The translations under genes and the position numbers were made by a program. A DNA stretch of 6,075 nucleotides from Lachnospiraceae bacterium (lineage in GTDB: Bacteria > Bacillota_A > Clostridia > Lachnospirales > Lachnospiraceae): the NCBI GenBank assembly GCA_017652545.1, contig JAGCAV010000508.1:1-6075 (forward strand), written 5' to 3'. The notes below the pieces were generated by a model, which was not told the origin of the DNA, made no database searches, and saw only the letters and a program-made list of their open reading frames with translations. Within the stretch, counting starts at the first letter, position 1, and the number at the start of each line of letters is the position of its first letter. Of this stretch, positions 1 to 5,806 are shown piece after piece.

Positions 1-301
1 GGCAAAAGTCAACGATCTGCGGATCAAATCCGGGACTGACCATAAACTTCGCACCCGCGTCAACGGCTCTTTCCGCCTGATCCATGGTCAGTACCGTGCC
101 GGCGCCGACAAGCAGATCCGGGAATTCACGCGCCATGATTCTGATCGCTTCTTCGGCAGCGGCGGTACGGAACGTCACCTCCGCGCACGGAAGTCCCCCT
201 TCGACAAGCGCCTGTCCAAGTGCTTTTGCATCCTTCGCGTCATCAAGGACCACGACCGGCACGATTCCCGTTTTTCTGATCTGCATCAATACTTCGTTCA
301 T
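1..301 (-). CDS. eda: KDPG/KHG aldolase (2-dehydro-3-deoxyphosphogluconate aldolase), N-terminal 100 residues; runs off the left edge
   Basis: This class I aldolase splits 2-keto-3-deoxy-6-phosphogluconate into pyruvate and glyceraldehyde-3-phosphate, and often also 4-hydroxy-2-oxoglutarate. It is a cytoplasmic step in Entner-Doudoroff and hexuronate breakdown. My reading of the minus strand from the ATG at 301-299 gives a continuous frame starting MNEVLMQIRKTGIVPVVVLD. Family signatures follow in order: AEVTFRT at about residues 40-46, whose Glu41 matches the catalytic Glu of the E. coli enzyme; GAGTVL at 66-71; and MVSPGF at 87-92. The Schiff-base lysine lies beyond the window, so activity cannot be confirmed. 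An AAGGAG ribosome site at 311-316 sits 9 bases before the ATG. The gene begins 29 bases after the mutarotase stop, so the two are probably co-transcribed. Members are usually about 205-215 residues, so about half is visible. Confidence 0.93.
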   Translation of the reverse strand, partial: MNEVLMQIRKTGIVPVVVLDDAKDAKALGQALVEGGLPCAEVTFRTAAAEEAIRIMAREFPDLLVGAGTVLTMDQAERAVDAGAKFMVSPGFDPQIVDFC

Positions 302-330
302 TCTTCTGTTCTCCTTATAAATAATAAAGT

Positions 331-1209
331 TTAAACTATTGTGATCACATATCTGTGAGTCCGGCTCTCTCCCGGTTTCAGGGTGATCAGATCCGGTTTG
401 GAAAGGAACTGCCCGTCCGTATCTTCATAATCGGCCAGTCCCGTCATCGGTTCTATGCAAAGGAAAGGCATGTTTCCCGTTTTGGTCCAGAACGCGATCT
501 GCTTCCATCCCGAAAAATCAACCATGGTTCGGAATTCGGATCTGCGGCTCCCGATCGAGACAGTACGCGATTTCAGGTCTTCCGTTTCAAAGATCAGCGC
601 GCCGTTCTCAAAAGCGTTTTTCAGCGGGATCCGGTCTTCATCATTGAGCAGCGGCCTGTATGCATGCGTCTGAAGCCCGTCCTTCACCACATGAACGCCG
701 GCTTTTTCCCGTTCCGGGAACTGAATATACAGATCCTCCTGCATATCGTCATTCTCATCGATCGGAACCTTGTAGGTGGTGTGGACGCCGATACAGTAAT
801 GCATCGGGACCTGTCCGGTATCCGTAACCTCATATTCCGTGATCAGACGGTTGTCCGTCAGCCTGAATGTCACATCAAAACAGAAGTCATAAGGATAATG
901 CTTTTTTGTCATTTCGTCTGACACGGCCCGCATGGTCACGGATTCCCTGCCCGATGAGATGATCTCCAGCTCCATCTCCCGCAGGAAACCATGATTTTCC
1001 ATACGATATGTTTTTCCGTCAATAACGGTCTCATCATTTTTGAGAATGCTCATGATCGGGAAACATACGGAGGTTCTTCTCGGCCAGTACCGGGGATCAT
1101 ACTGCCAGATATGGTCCTTCCCGGTCTTTTTGTTAATAAGCCTTTCAATATAAGCACCCTGCGTATTCAGTTCTGCCACAAGATGGTCGTTCTCAATCGT
1201 ACAGATCAT
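331..1209 (-). CDS. Aldose 1-epimerase (galactose mutarotase) family protein, LacX-like
   Basis: Members of this beta-sandwich family interconvert alpha and beta anomers of free or phosphorylated sugars in the cytoplasm. From the ATG at 1209 the product is 292 residues, normal for LacX-type members. Visible landmarks are NHGF at 72-75, IGVH at 140-143 with the probable catalytic His143, FSGWKQIAFWTKTG at 232-245, and CIEPMTGLAD at 251-260 with the probable catalytic Glu253. The frame can be extended to a GTG at 1287, adding 26 residues rich in Arg, Lys and Gly. I chose the internal ATG because an AAGGGAG site lies 5 bases before it and MICTIEND is the expected family N-terminus. Two usual motifs are altered: the common GGHPAFNVP is GVHTTYKVP, and the FPIVGRL-like segment is FPIMSIL. 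The sugar substrate is therefore not predictable. It lies 85 bases after ybaK and 29 bases before eda, suggesting a sugar or sugar-acid role (inference). Confidence 0.85.
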   Translation of the reverse strand: MICTIENDHLVAELNTQGAYIERLINKKTGKDHIWQYDPRYWPRRTSVCFPIMSILKNDETVIDGKTYRMENHGFLREMELEIISSGRESVTMRAVSDEMTKKHYPYDFCFDVTFRLTDNRLITEYEVTDTGQVPMHYCIGVHTTYKVPIDENDDMQEDLYIQFPEREKAGVHVVKDGLQTHAYRPLLNDEDRIPLKNAFENGALIFETEDLKSRTVSIGSRRSEFRTMVDFSGWKQIAFWTKTGNMPFLCIEPMTGLADYEDTDGQFLSKPDLITLKPGESRTHRYVITIV

Positions 1210-1214
1210 TTCCG

Positions 1215-1221
1215 CTCCCTT
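1215..1221 (-). promoter_or_regulatory. Ribosome binding site that decides the mutarotase start
   Basis: AAGGGAG on the minus strand, 5 bases before the ATG at 1209. The upstream in-frame GTG at 1287 has only a weak GGAA upstream, within the end of ybaK. This favours the shorter 292-residue protein. Confidence 0.7.
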
Positions 1222-1244
1222 CTTTCGCATGCCCGGCCCGAACC

Positions 1245-1268
1245 GGCCTGATCTGAACTGATCCGGCC
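1245..1268. repeat. Imperfect inverted repeat in the ybaK-mutarotase gap
   Basis: GGCCTGATC (1245-1253) and GATCCGGCC (1260-1268) form 9-base arms with one mismatch and a 6-base loop. No T-run follows on the minus strand, so it is not a standard rho-independent terminator. It could be an RNA stem that affects processing or stability between the two genes, or an operator. It is the only notable structure I found in the 85-base gap. Confidence 0.45.
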
Positions 1269-1294
1269 CCTGCTGTCTTTTCGGCACCGGATCA

Positions 1295-1798
1295 TTATTC
1301 CGTGATCACATCCGCATATTTCAGCCGCACGATCTTTTCCAGATCCTTCGCCGAAAGCTCGACCTGATAGCCGATCTTTCCCGCGCTGAAAATGATGGTA
1401 TCAAAATGTCCTGCCGTCTCATGAAGCGTCGTTGGGAATGTTTTCTTCATTCCGATCGGAGAACAGCCTCCGTGCACGTAACCCGTCAGCGGCAGCAGAT
1501 CCTTCTGGGGTATCATGGCGATGGATTTTTCCGAGACTGCCGCTGCGGCTTTCTTCAGATCCAGCTCCTCCGCCACCGGAATCATGAACACATAATGCTG
1601 CCCCGATTTTCCGACGGTGACGAGCGTCTTGAAAACCTTTCGGACATCCTCTCCAAGGATCGCCGCGACCTCGACACCGTTTGTCACCGGTCCCTTGTCG
1701 CCGCCTGCATGGATATAGCAATAATGCCTGTAGGCGATCTTTTTCTGATCCAGCACCCGCATGACATTTGTTTTCTCTTCTTCGTTCTTCTTTGCCAT
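1295..1798 (-). CDS. ybaK: YbaK/EbsC-family aminoacyl-tRNA deacylase (Cys-tRNA(Pro) deacylase)
   Basis: YbaK proteins hydrolyse mischarged tRNA in trans, classically Cys-tRNA(Pro) made by prolyl-tRNA synthetase, and so protect translation fidelity in the cytoplasm. The 167-residue product has the single-domain YbaK fold pattern. It includes VFKTLV at 55-60, whose Lys57 matches the essential lysine of characterised YbaK, and the glycine-rich GYVHGGCSPIG at 106-116. An ILGED segment lies at 47-51. The first dozen residues are highly charged and slightly longer than in most members, which run to about 155-160. The ATG at 1798 has an AAGGAG site at 1808-1813, 9 bases away, which overlaps the end of nnrD. 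Only 4 bases separate it from the nnrD stop, so co-transcription is very likely. Related deacylases such as ProXp-ala share the fold, so the exact tRNA substrate is inferred from family, not shown. Confidence 0.93.
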   Translation of the reverse strand: MAKKNEEEKTNVMRVLDQKKIAYRHYCYIHAGGDKGPVTNGVEVAAILGEDVRKVFKTLVTVGKSGQHYVFMIPVAEELDLKKAAAAVSEKSIAMIPQKDLLPLTGYVHGGCSPIGMKKTFPTTLHETAGHFDTIIFSAGKIGYQVELSAKDLEKIVRLKYADVITE

Positions 1799-1802
1799 AG
1801 AA

Positions 1803-2687
1803 TCAGGCTCCTTCCAGAAGCTTCAGTGCACCGGCTATGTGAGCGATGATATCCCGTGCCATCACGCTTCTGGCTCCGAGACTTTCCTGTGCCATTTCGC
1901 CCGCCAGTCCATGCACAAAAACACCCAGTCTGGCAGCGCAAAGCGGTTCACATCCCTGCGCAAGCAGCCCTCCGATCATGCCCGTCAGAACATCTCCGCT
2001 TCCGGCAGTCGCCATTCCGTCACAGCCTGTCGGATTCAAAAATGTACGTCTGCCGTCTGTCACGACACTGCGATGGTCCTTCAGGACACAGATGACATTC
2101 CGCTCACGCGCCACGGACTGTGCAATGCCTGCAGGATCATTCAGGATTTCGCTCACGGTAAGGCCTGTCAGCCTTGCCATTTCACCGGGATGAGGGGTTA
2201 TGATTACACGGGCCTGCTCTGTTCTGTCAGGCAGACGGATCCTTCCTGCAGCAAGCAGATTCAGCGCATCGGCATCCATGACCATGGGCAGTGGTTTCTT
2301 CTCATCCTTGCCGCATACGGTCTGCAGGAGCATCTGCACGACATCCTGCGAGACGCCGGTCATCCCGATCCCCGGTCCTATCGCCAGAGCCGTCGCTTTT
2401 TCCGCCGCGGCCCCGATGTCCTGTGCCGGTGATACGGGATGATGATATCCCTTAAAGATCGCTTCCGGAACCGTACTCTGCAGAATCAGCCTGTTGGACT
2501 CATCTGAGAGGACAGATACGATTCCGGTTCCCATCCGGTAAGCTGCCATGGCGCTTAAGTGGGCTGCCCCTGCCATCCCTTCACTTCCCGCTGCCAGCAG
2601 GAGTGTTCCGTAGGTCCCCTTGTTTGACCGCTCCTTTCTTTGAGGGAGCAGGTCCCGGTATTCTTTCAGTTCCTGACCCGTTCGCAT
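1803..2687 (-). CDS. nnrD: ADP-dependent (S)-NAD(P)H-hydrate dehydratase, stand-alone (YjeF C-terminal domain / CARKD family)
   Basis: This enzyme repairs NADHX and NADPHX, the damaged hydrates of reduced nicotinamide cofactors, using ADP to restore NAD(P)H. It belongs to the ribokinase-like fold. The 294-residue product carries NKGTYG at 22-27, GSEGMAGAA at 34-42, VPEAI at 73-77, GPGIG at 104-108, DADALNLL at 138-145, TPHPGEMARL at 164-173, and GMATAGSGDVLTGMIG at 224-239 with the catalytic Asp232. Many bacteria fuse this domain to the NnrE epimerase. Here it stands alone, and no NnrE partner is visible. The ATG at 2687 is preceded by only a poor ribosome site (AAAAAGGT abutting the start), but the stop of the small upstream gene is 6 bases away, so translational coupling is likely. 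An in-frame TAA just upstream rules out an earlier start. It is tightly linked to ybaK downstream. Confidence 0.95.
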   Translation of the reverse strand: MRTGQELKEYRDLLPQRKERSNKGTYGTLLLAAGSEGMAGAAHLSAMAAYRMGTGIVSVLSDESNRLILQSTVPEAIFKGYHHPVSPAQDIGAAAEKATALAIGPGIGMTGVSQDVVQMLLQTVCGKDEKKPLPMVMDADALNLLAAGRIRLPDRTEQARVIITPHPGEMARLTGLTVSEILNDPAGIAQSVARERNVICVLKDHRSVVTDGRRTFLNPTGCDGMATAGSGDVLTGMIGGLLAQGCEPLCAARLGVFVHGLAGEMAQESLGARSVMARDIIAHIAGALKLLEGA

Positions 2688-2693
2688 ACCTTT

Positions 2694-2924
2694 TTATCTT
2701 TCATTATGCAGCATCCGCAGTGTTTCTATATCATTCGCATTCAGTCTGATATTGGTCACCAGCTCCCGGCCGTCCGGAGTGGTTGCCCGGATCTCCAGTA
2801 CTGTTCCCTCCTGCATGGCTGTGCCTGTTACAGCTGCCAGAAAAGGCCTTACTTTGGGATGATCCGCGTTGAACTGATCTATCCGTTCTTTATATTTAAG
2901 CATCGCCATCGGGTTCACTGCCAT
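2694..2924 (-). CDS. Small conserved-looking protein of unknown function, 76 residues
   Basis: I do not recognise a named family. The product starts MAVNPMAMLKYKERIDQF. It has a predicted amphipathic N-terminal helix (about residues 5-20), a DHPKVRPFL segment at 21-29, then an alternating pattern that looks like a beta hairpin: GTVLEIRATTPDGRELVTNIRL in two strands around TTPDGRE at 48-54. A short C-terminal helix follows (NDIETLRMLHNE). It has no Cys, no Trp, no signal peptide and no membrane segment, so it is probably a small soluble cytoplasmic protein. It is very likely real: an excellent AAGGAGG site at 2933-2939 lies 8 bases before the ATG, and it fits the operon exactly, 24 bases after rpe and 6 bases before nnrD. 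My impression is that similar 70-80-residue proteins occur in other Clostridia, but I cannot verify this here. Confidence 0.8.
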   Translation of the reverse strand: MAVNPMAMLKYKERIDQFNADHPKVRPFLAAVTGTAMQEGTVLEIRATTPDGRELVTNIRLNANDIETLRMLHNER

Positions 2925-2948
2925 CTCGCAAGCCTCCTTGATTCCCGG

Positions 2949-3617
2949 TCAGGTTCTCTTTTCAAAAACATCCAGGAACTGTCTGACATTCTTTTCGATC
3001 CCGTTCTGATTGAATACGGCGGATCCCGCCACGATCACATTGGCGCCGGCGTCCAGGACCTTGTCGATGGTTGACATGTTTACACCGCCGTCCACTTCAA
3101 TATCAATCTCCGGATATCCCTTTTCATCCAGGAAGGAGCGCATTGCCGTGATCTTTTCTGTCACGGCGTCGATATACTTCTGACCGCCGAAGCCCGGATT
3201 GACTGTCATCAGCAGAACCATATCCAGCTTATCCAGCACATACTCAATGGTGTTGATGGGTGTGGCCGGGTTCAGCACGACTCCCGCCTTCTTTCCGGCC
3301 TGCCGGATCTGCTGGAGCGTTCTGTCCAGGTGTTTGCAGGCTTCCACATGGACCGTGATGATATCCGCTCCGGCATCTGCAAATGCTTCGATATAGCGTC
3401 CCGGCTCCTCGATCATCAGATGGACGTCAAAAACCATATCCGTCACTTTCCTGATGGAACGGATCACAGGCATTCCGAACGAGATCTCCGGTACGAACAT
3501 GCCGTCCATGACATCGATATGAAGATACTTCGCTCCTGCCTGGTCCGCCTGTACGATCTGCTCGCCCAGCCGGGAAAAATCACATGAAAGAATAGAAGGT
3601 GACAAAATGTAGTTCAT
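2949..3617 (-). CDS. rpe: Ribulose-phosphate 3-epimerase
   Basis: Rpe interconverts D-ribulose-5-phosphate and D-xylulose-5-phosphate in the pentose phosphate pathway. It is a cytoplasmic, metal-dependent TIM-barrel enzyme. The 222-residue product has full family length and all key motifs: [10 protein letters not shown] at 5-14, HIDVMDG at 33-39 (metal ligands His33 and Asp35, the latter also catalytic), VHLMIEEP at 65-72 (His66), LNPATP at 115-120, [12 protein letters not shown] at 137-148, IEVDGGVN at 173-180 (Asp176) and VAGSAVF at 196-202. The ATG at 3617 gives the expected N-terminus, and an in-frame TAA upstream leaves no other start. Unusually, the only good Shine-Dalgarno lies 36 bases upstream, across a hairpin (listed separately). 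In many Firmicutes rpe sits with rsgA and thiN in the prpC-prkC region. Here it follows an NlpC/P60 peptidase gene instead. Confidence 0.97.
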   Translation of the reverse strand: MNYILSPSILSCDFSRLGEQIVQADQAGAKYLHIDVMDGMFVPEISFGMPVIRSIRKVTDMVFDVHLMIEEPGRYIEAFADAGADIITVHVEACKHLDRTLQQIRQAGKKAGVVLNPATPINTIEYVLDKLDMVLLMTVNPGFGGQKYIDAVTEKITAMRSFLDEKGYPEIDIEVDGGVNMSTIDKVLDAGANVIVAGSAVFNQNGIEKNVRQFLDVFEKRT

Positions 3618-3660
3618 GATGTGTTTTTTTCGGCCACGCTTCGTGGGCCGATACTCCTTT
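3618..3660 (-). promoter_or_regulatory. rpe leader: Shine-Dalgarno and start separated by a hairpin
   Basis: On the minus strand AAAGGAG (3654-3660) is followed by TAT, then a stem-loop at 3650-3631 (arms CGGCCCACG and CGTGGCCG, 8 pairs, one bulged base, AAG loop). Next come seven A residues and the ATG at 3617. The linear Shine-Dalgarno to ATG distance is 36 bases; with the 20-base stem folded out it is 16. No other good ribosome site lies near the ATG. There is no T-run after the stem on either strand, so it is not a rho-independent terminator. Confidence 0.5.
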
Positions 3661-3665
3661 CCAAG

Positions 3666-4727
3666 TTAAGAACATTTCTGTTTTCTGCTGCGTATGATTC
3701 TCTCCTCATCAGCTGCCGTTTTTGTGACACGCGCGCCTTCAAAGACGCTTCCGTACCAGAGGATCTTTCCGGGCAGATCCTCCCTGAAAAGCGGATCTTC
3801 CGGATCCAGGCTGTTGATCGTAACACATGCGTCGGCAGCCAGTCCTGTCGAATGGATATAGCGGTTCCCGCCCAGATACATGGCCACATGCCCCTCGAAA
3901 AAGATCAGATCTCCCTCTCTGAGCCGGTCACGGGTGATCTCCTTTACCGGATGTTCACTGCGGATCCAGGCATCCCGGTACAGCAGGATCCCGTTAAACA
4001 TATAGCTCATGAACGTAAGCCCGGAGCAGTCGATTCCCAGGGCAGACTTTCCCGCCCACCGGTACTGTGTCCCGAGATAGGTACGTGCTGTATCCGTCAG
4101 CGCACGGCGAAGCCGTTCAGGCTCAGCGGATCCGATCACCGCAGCGGCACTCCGGATAAAAATATCCGGTTCATCCTCCAACAGATATGCATCATCATCC
4201 ATTCTGACCGTCAGGAAGTGACTGTGAACATAACCGCTGCTGCCGGCTGCCGTCCGGACTAAGACCCATCCTTCGTCCCCTGTCTGCTCTCTGACTTTTT
4301 CTTCATCTGTGAGCAGTTTCACGATACTTCCCTGCAGCAGGGTCTCCAGGATCTCACCCTGGACTTTTGTCCTGTCCAGGACATCAATGGCAGTCTTTCC
4401 GACCAGGAAGGAATCCGGCGCATGCTGCCTTTCCGACAGTTTTTCCGGGCTTGTCATCTTCAGATGATCCGTCCTGATATAACCCCTGTATCCATAGTGC
4501 GTTTCAACGTATAACCAGGTTCCGTTTCCGCTTTCCGGTTCACCGGCACCCGTGTTTTCTTCTGTGCATGTTTCCCGCGGCTTTACTTCTCTGACCGCCC
4601 AGCCGGAGAAGATCTCATCAACAGCTTCACTGTGATTGGATCCGTCCTCTCCGCCTGCTTTCTCATACAGAAGGCTGCTCTGTGCGGTAACGATATACAG
4701 CTTCGTTTCATGATTGTATGTTTCCAT
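3666..4727 (-). CDS. NlpC/P60 family cysteine peptidase with SH3-like domains, no signal peptide
   Basis: The C-terminal third is an NlpC/P60 (C40) domain that cleaves murein peptides, typically the gamma-D-Glu to diamino-acid bond. Key residues are Cys234 in GIDCSGLTF, His280 in FEGHVAMYLGG and His292 in RYIHSTG, a complete triad pattern. The LGTQYRWAGKS segment at 218-228 is also typical. Before it are two SH3-like regions, about 8-92 (ending GTWLYVETHYGYRGYIRTDHL) and 110-172 (ending GWVLVRTAAGSSGYVHSHFL). The N-terminus is polar, with no signal peptide or membrane segment, so the protein looks cytoplasmic. That resembles YkfC-type enzymes that recycle murein peptides rather than secreted hydrolases (inference). 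The ATG at 4727 has AGGA 4 bases away and AGGAG 13 bases away. The gene lies 63 bases after udp and 48 before rpe. Confidence 0.9.
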   Translation of the reverse strand: METYNHETKLYIVTAQSSLLYEKAGGEDGSNHSEAVDEIFSGWAVREVKPRETCTEENTGAGEPESGNGTWLYVETHYGYRGYIRTDHLKMTSPEKLSERQHAPDSFLVGKTAIDVLDRTKVQGEILETLLQGSIVKLLTDEEKVREQTGDEGWVLVRTAAGSSGYVHSHFLTVRMDDDAYLLEDEPDIFIRSAAAVIGSAEPERLRRALTDTARTYLGTQYRWAGKSALGIDCSGLTFMSYMFNGILLYRDAWIRSEHPVKEITRDRLREGDLIFFEGHVAMYLGGNRYIHSTGLAADACVTINSLDPEDPLFREDLPGKILWYGSVFEGARVTKTAADEERIIRSRKQKCS

Positions 4728-4755
4728 GGTTTCCTGCCAGCTCCTGCTCTTTCAG

Positions 4756-4785
4756 ATTATAAAGCCTGCAAAAAAACTGTGTCCG
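4756..4785 (-). promoter_or_regulatory. Candidate sigma-70-type promoter for the NlpC/P60-rpe block
   Basis: The minus strand has a perfect TATAAT -10 (4756-4761) and CGGACA as -35 (4780-4785, matching GACA of TTGACA), with an 18-base spacer that includes seven T residues. Transcription would begin near 4749, leaving a leader of about 22 bases that contains the ribosome site. It lies just outside the end of udp. Confidence 0.5.
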
Positions 4786-4790
4786 CCTTC

Positions 4791-5561
4791 TCACGCACGG
4801 GCTCTGATCAGCTTTCTCATGGCTTCCACAGCGATCCGGATCGCTCCTTCCGTGTCATAGCTTTGCGGATCCTCAAGCCCCAGCGCACGCCTTGTCTGGT
4901 TCGCAAACACGGTCATGATGCTGCCGACGCGCACCCTGCGCACACTCCCGACAACAAACAGCGTAGCCGATTCCATTTCGCTTGCAAGCGCGCCGCATTT
5001 GACCCAGGCATCCCACTTGTTTTTCAGTTCATACCCGACCGGCATGCTGTCCGGATCATGCTGCCCATAAAAACTGTCCTTGCACTGGAGCACGCCCACA
5101 TGATACCGGTTTCCGGATTCTTTTGCCGCTGCAGCCAGCGCTTCCACGACCTCATGATTGGCCACTGCCGGAAACTCGATCGGCGCATATTCCCTTGCTG
5201 TTCCTTCCATACGGATCGCTCCGGTCCCGATCACGACATCTCCGCCCATCACATCAACATCCATTCCGCCGGATGTGCCGACCCTGATAAACGTGTCAGA
5301 TCCGCAATGAACCAGTTCTTCCAGGGCGATCGCCGCGGAAGGTCCGCCGATGCCGGTGCTGCACACACTGATCCTTTCTCCCTCAAGGGTCCCTGTATAG
5401 ATTGTATATTCCCTGTTTGACCCGACAAACACTGCCTCGTCAAAGTATTTTGCGATCTTTTCACATCTTCCGGGATCTCCGCAGAGAATCACATATTTTC
5501 CTACATCTCCGGCTTTGATCTTCAGATGGAACTCTTCTTCCGGTGAATAGATGACTGCCAT
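4791..5561 (-). CDS. udp: Uridine phosphorylase / NP-I family nucleoside phosphorylase
   Basis: NP-I phosphorylases split nucleosides with phosphate to a base and ribose-1-phosphate; clostridial proteins of this type are annotated as uridine phosphorylases in pyrimidine salvage. The 256-residue product has CGDPGR at 27-32, SNREY at 48-52, STGIGGPS at 68-75, RVGTSGG at 93-99, KDSFYGQ at 161-167, and SEMESA at 194-199, whose Glu-Met-Glu binds ribose. The frame extends to a GTG at 5570, but that codon overlaps the Shine-Dalgarno, so I chose the ATG at 5561. E. coli Udp has Arg168 two residues after the uracil-binding Gln; here that stretch reads GQHDPDSMP with no Arg. Uridine specificity is thus likely by family but not certain. 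The gene is divergent from queA across 245 bases and is followed after 63 bases by the NlpC/P60 gene. Confidence 0.9.
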   Translation of the reverse strand: MAVIYSPEEEFHLKIKAGDVGKYVILCGDPGRCEKIAKYFDEAVFVGSNREYTIYTGTLEGERISVCSTGIGGPSAAIALEELVHCGSDTFIRVGTSGGMDVDVMGGDVVIGTGAIRMEGTAREYAPIEFPAVANHEVVEALAAAAKESGNRYHVGVLQCKDSFYGQHDPDSMPVGYELKNKWDAWVKCGALASEMESATLFVVGSVRRVRVGSIMTVFANQTRRALGLEDPQSYDTEGAIRIAVEAMRKLIRARA

Positions 5562-5568
5562 ATACTGC

Positions 5569-5576
5569 ACCTCCTT
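5569..5576 (-). promoter_or_regulatory. Ribosome binding site that decides the udp start
   Basis: AAGGAGGT on the minus strand, 7 bases before the ATG at 5561. The alternative GTG at 5570 overlaps this motif and could not use it, so the first three residues of the longer frame should be dropped. Confidence 0.85.
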
Positions 5577-5635
5577 CTCATATTTCCTGTTTCCCCAATA
5601 TTCACAGTTGTATCTGTCATCTCATGGTTTCTCTT

Positions 5636-5664
5636 ATCTTACTCCAGATCATCCCAAAAGTCAC
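5636..5664 (-). promoter_or_regulatory. Weak candidate promoter for udp
   Basis: GTGACT (5659-5664) and TAAGAT (5636-5641) on the minus strand are separated by 17 bases. Each matches the sigma-70 consensus at 4 of 6 positions. Transcription would start near 5629, giving a leader of about 67 bases. I saw no better candidate in the 5577-5700 stretch. Confidence 0.3.
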
Positions 5665-5708
5665 GGAGTTTCACGCCGCCCGCCATACGGCACTGTACGC
5701 CGCACCCG

Positions 5709-5737
5709 TTGACACTGTCTGTCACCTGTTGTATGAT
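5709..5737 (+). promoter_or_regulatory. Strong sigma-70-type promoter for queA
   Basis: TTGACA (5709-5714, perfect -35), a 17-base spacer, and TATGAT (5732-5737, 5 of 6 for -10). Transcription should start near 5744, about 63 bases before the queA ATG. Two short inverted repeats overlap it: TGACA-5-TGTCA (5710-5724) and TGTAT-G-ATACA (5730-5740). They could be operator half-sites or chance. Confidence 0.8.
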
Positions 5738-5806
5738 ACACCTCGCTCAGGAATCCCTTCTGACAGCGGACACCTGCGCAACCGACAAGCAGAAAGGAAC
5801 TGATCC

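Noticed and set aside
340..349. Perfect palindrome TGTGATCACA near the end of the mutarotase gene, resembling CRP half-sites
   Set aside because: It lacks the 6-base spacer of a CRP site and is explained by the codons for Val-Ile-Thr at the protein's C-terminus.
1210..1287. N-terminal extension of the mutarotase to the GTG at 1287
   Set aside because: The extra 26 residues are unlike the family, the GTG has a poor ribosome site, and the internal ATG has a good one.
4766..4800. T7 run just after udp as a possible rho-independent terminator
   Set aside because: I could not build a convincing stem immediately before the T-run on the minus strand. The run sits in the spacer of a better-supported promoter.
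4632..5420. A 262-residue plus-strand open frame antisense to udp
   Set aside because: It is the mirror of a clear conserved gene. Its composition (rich in His, Cys, Arg and Ser) is typical of an antisense shadow. The same applies to plus-strand frames at 3621-4262, 1761-2432 and 355-921.
5624..5803. A 59-residue plus-strand open frame that ends 3 bases before the queA start
   Set aside because: It has no ribosome site, its product looks like no folded protein, and the strong queA promoter lies inside it, so it is most likely a chance frame.
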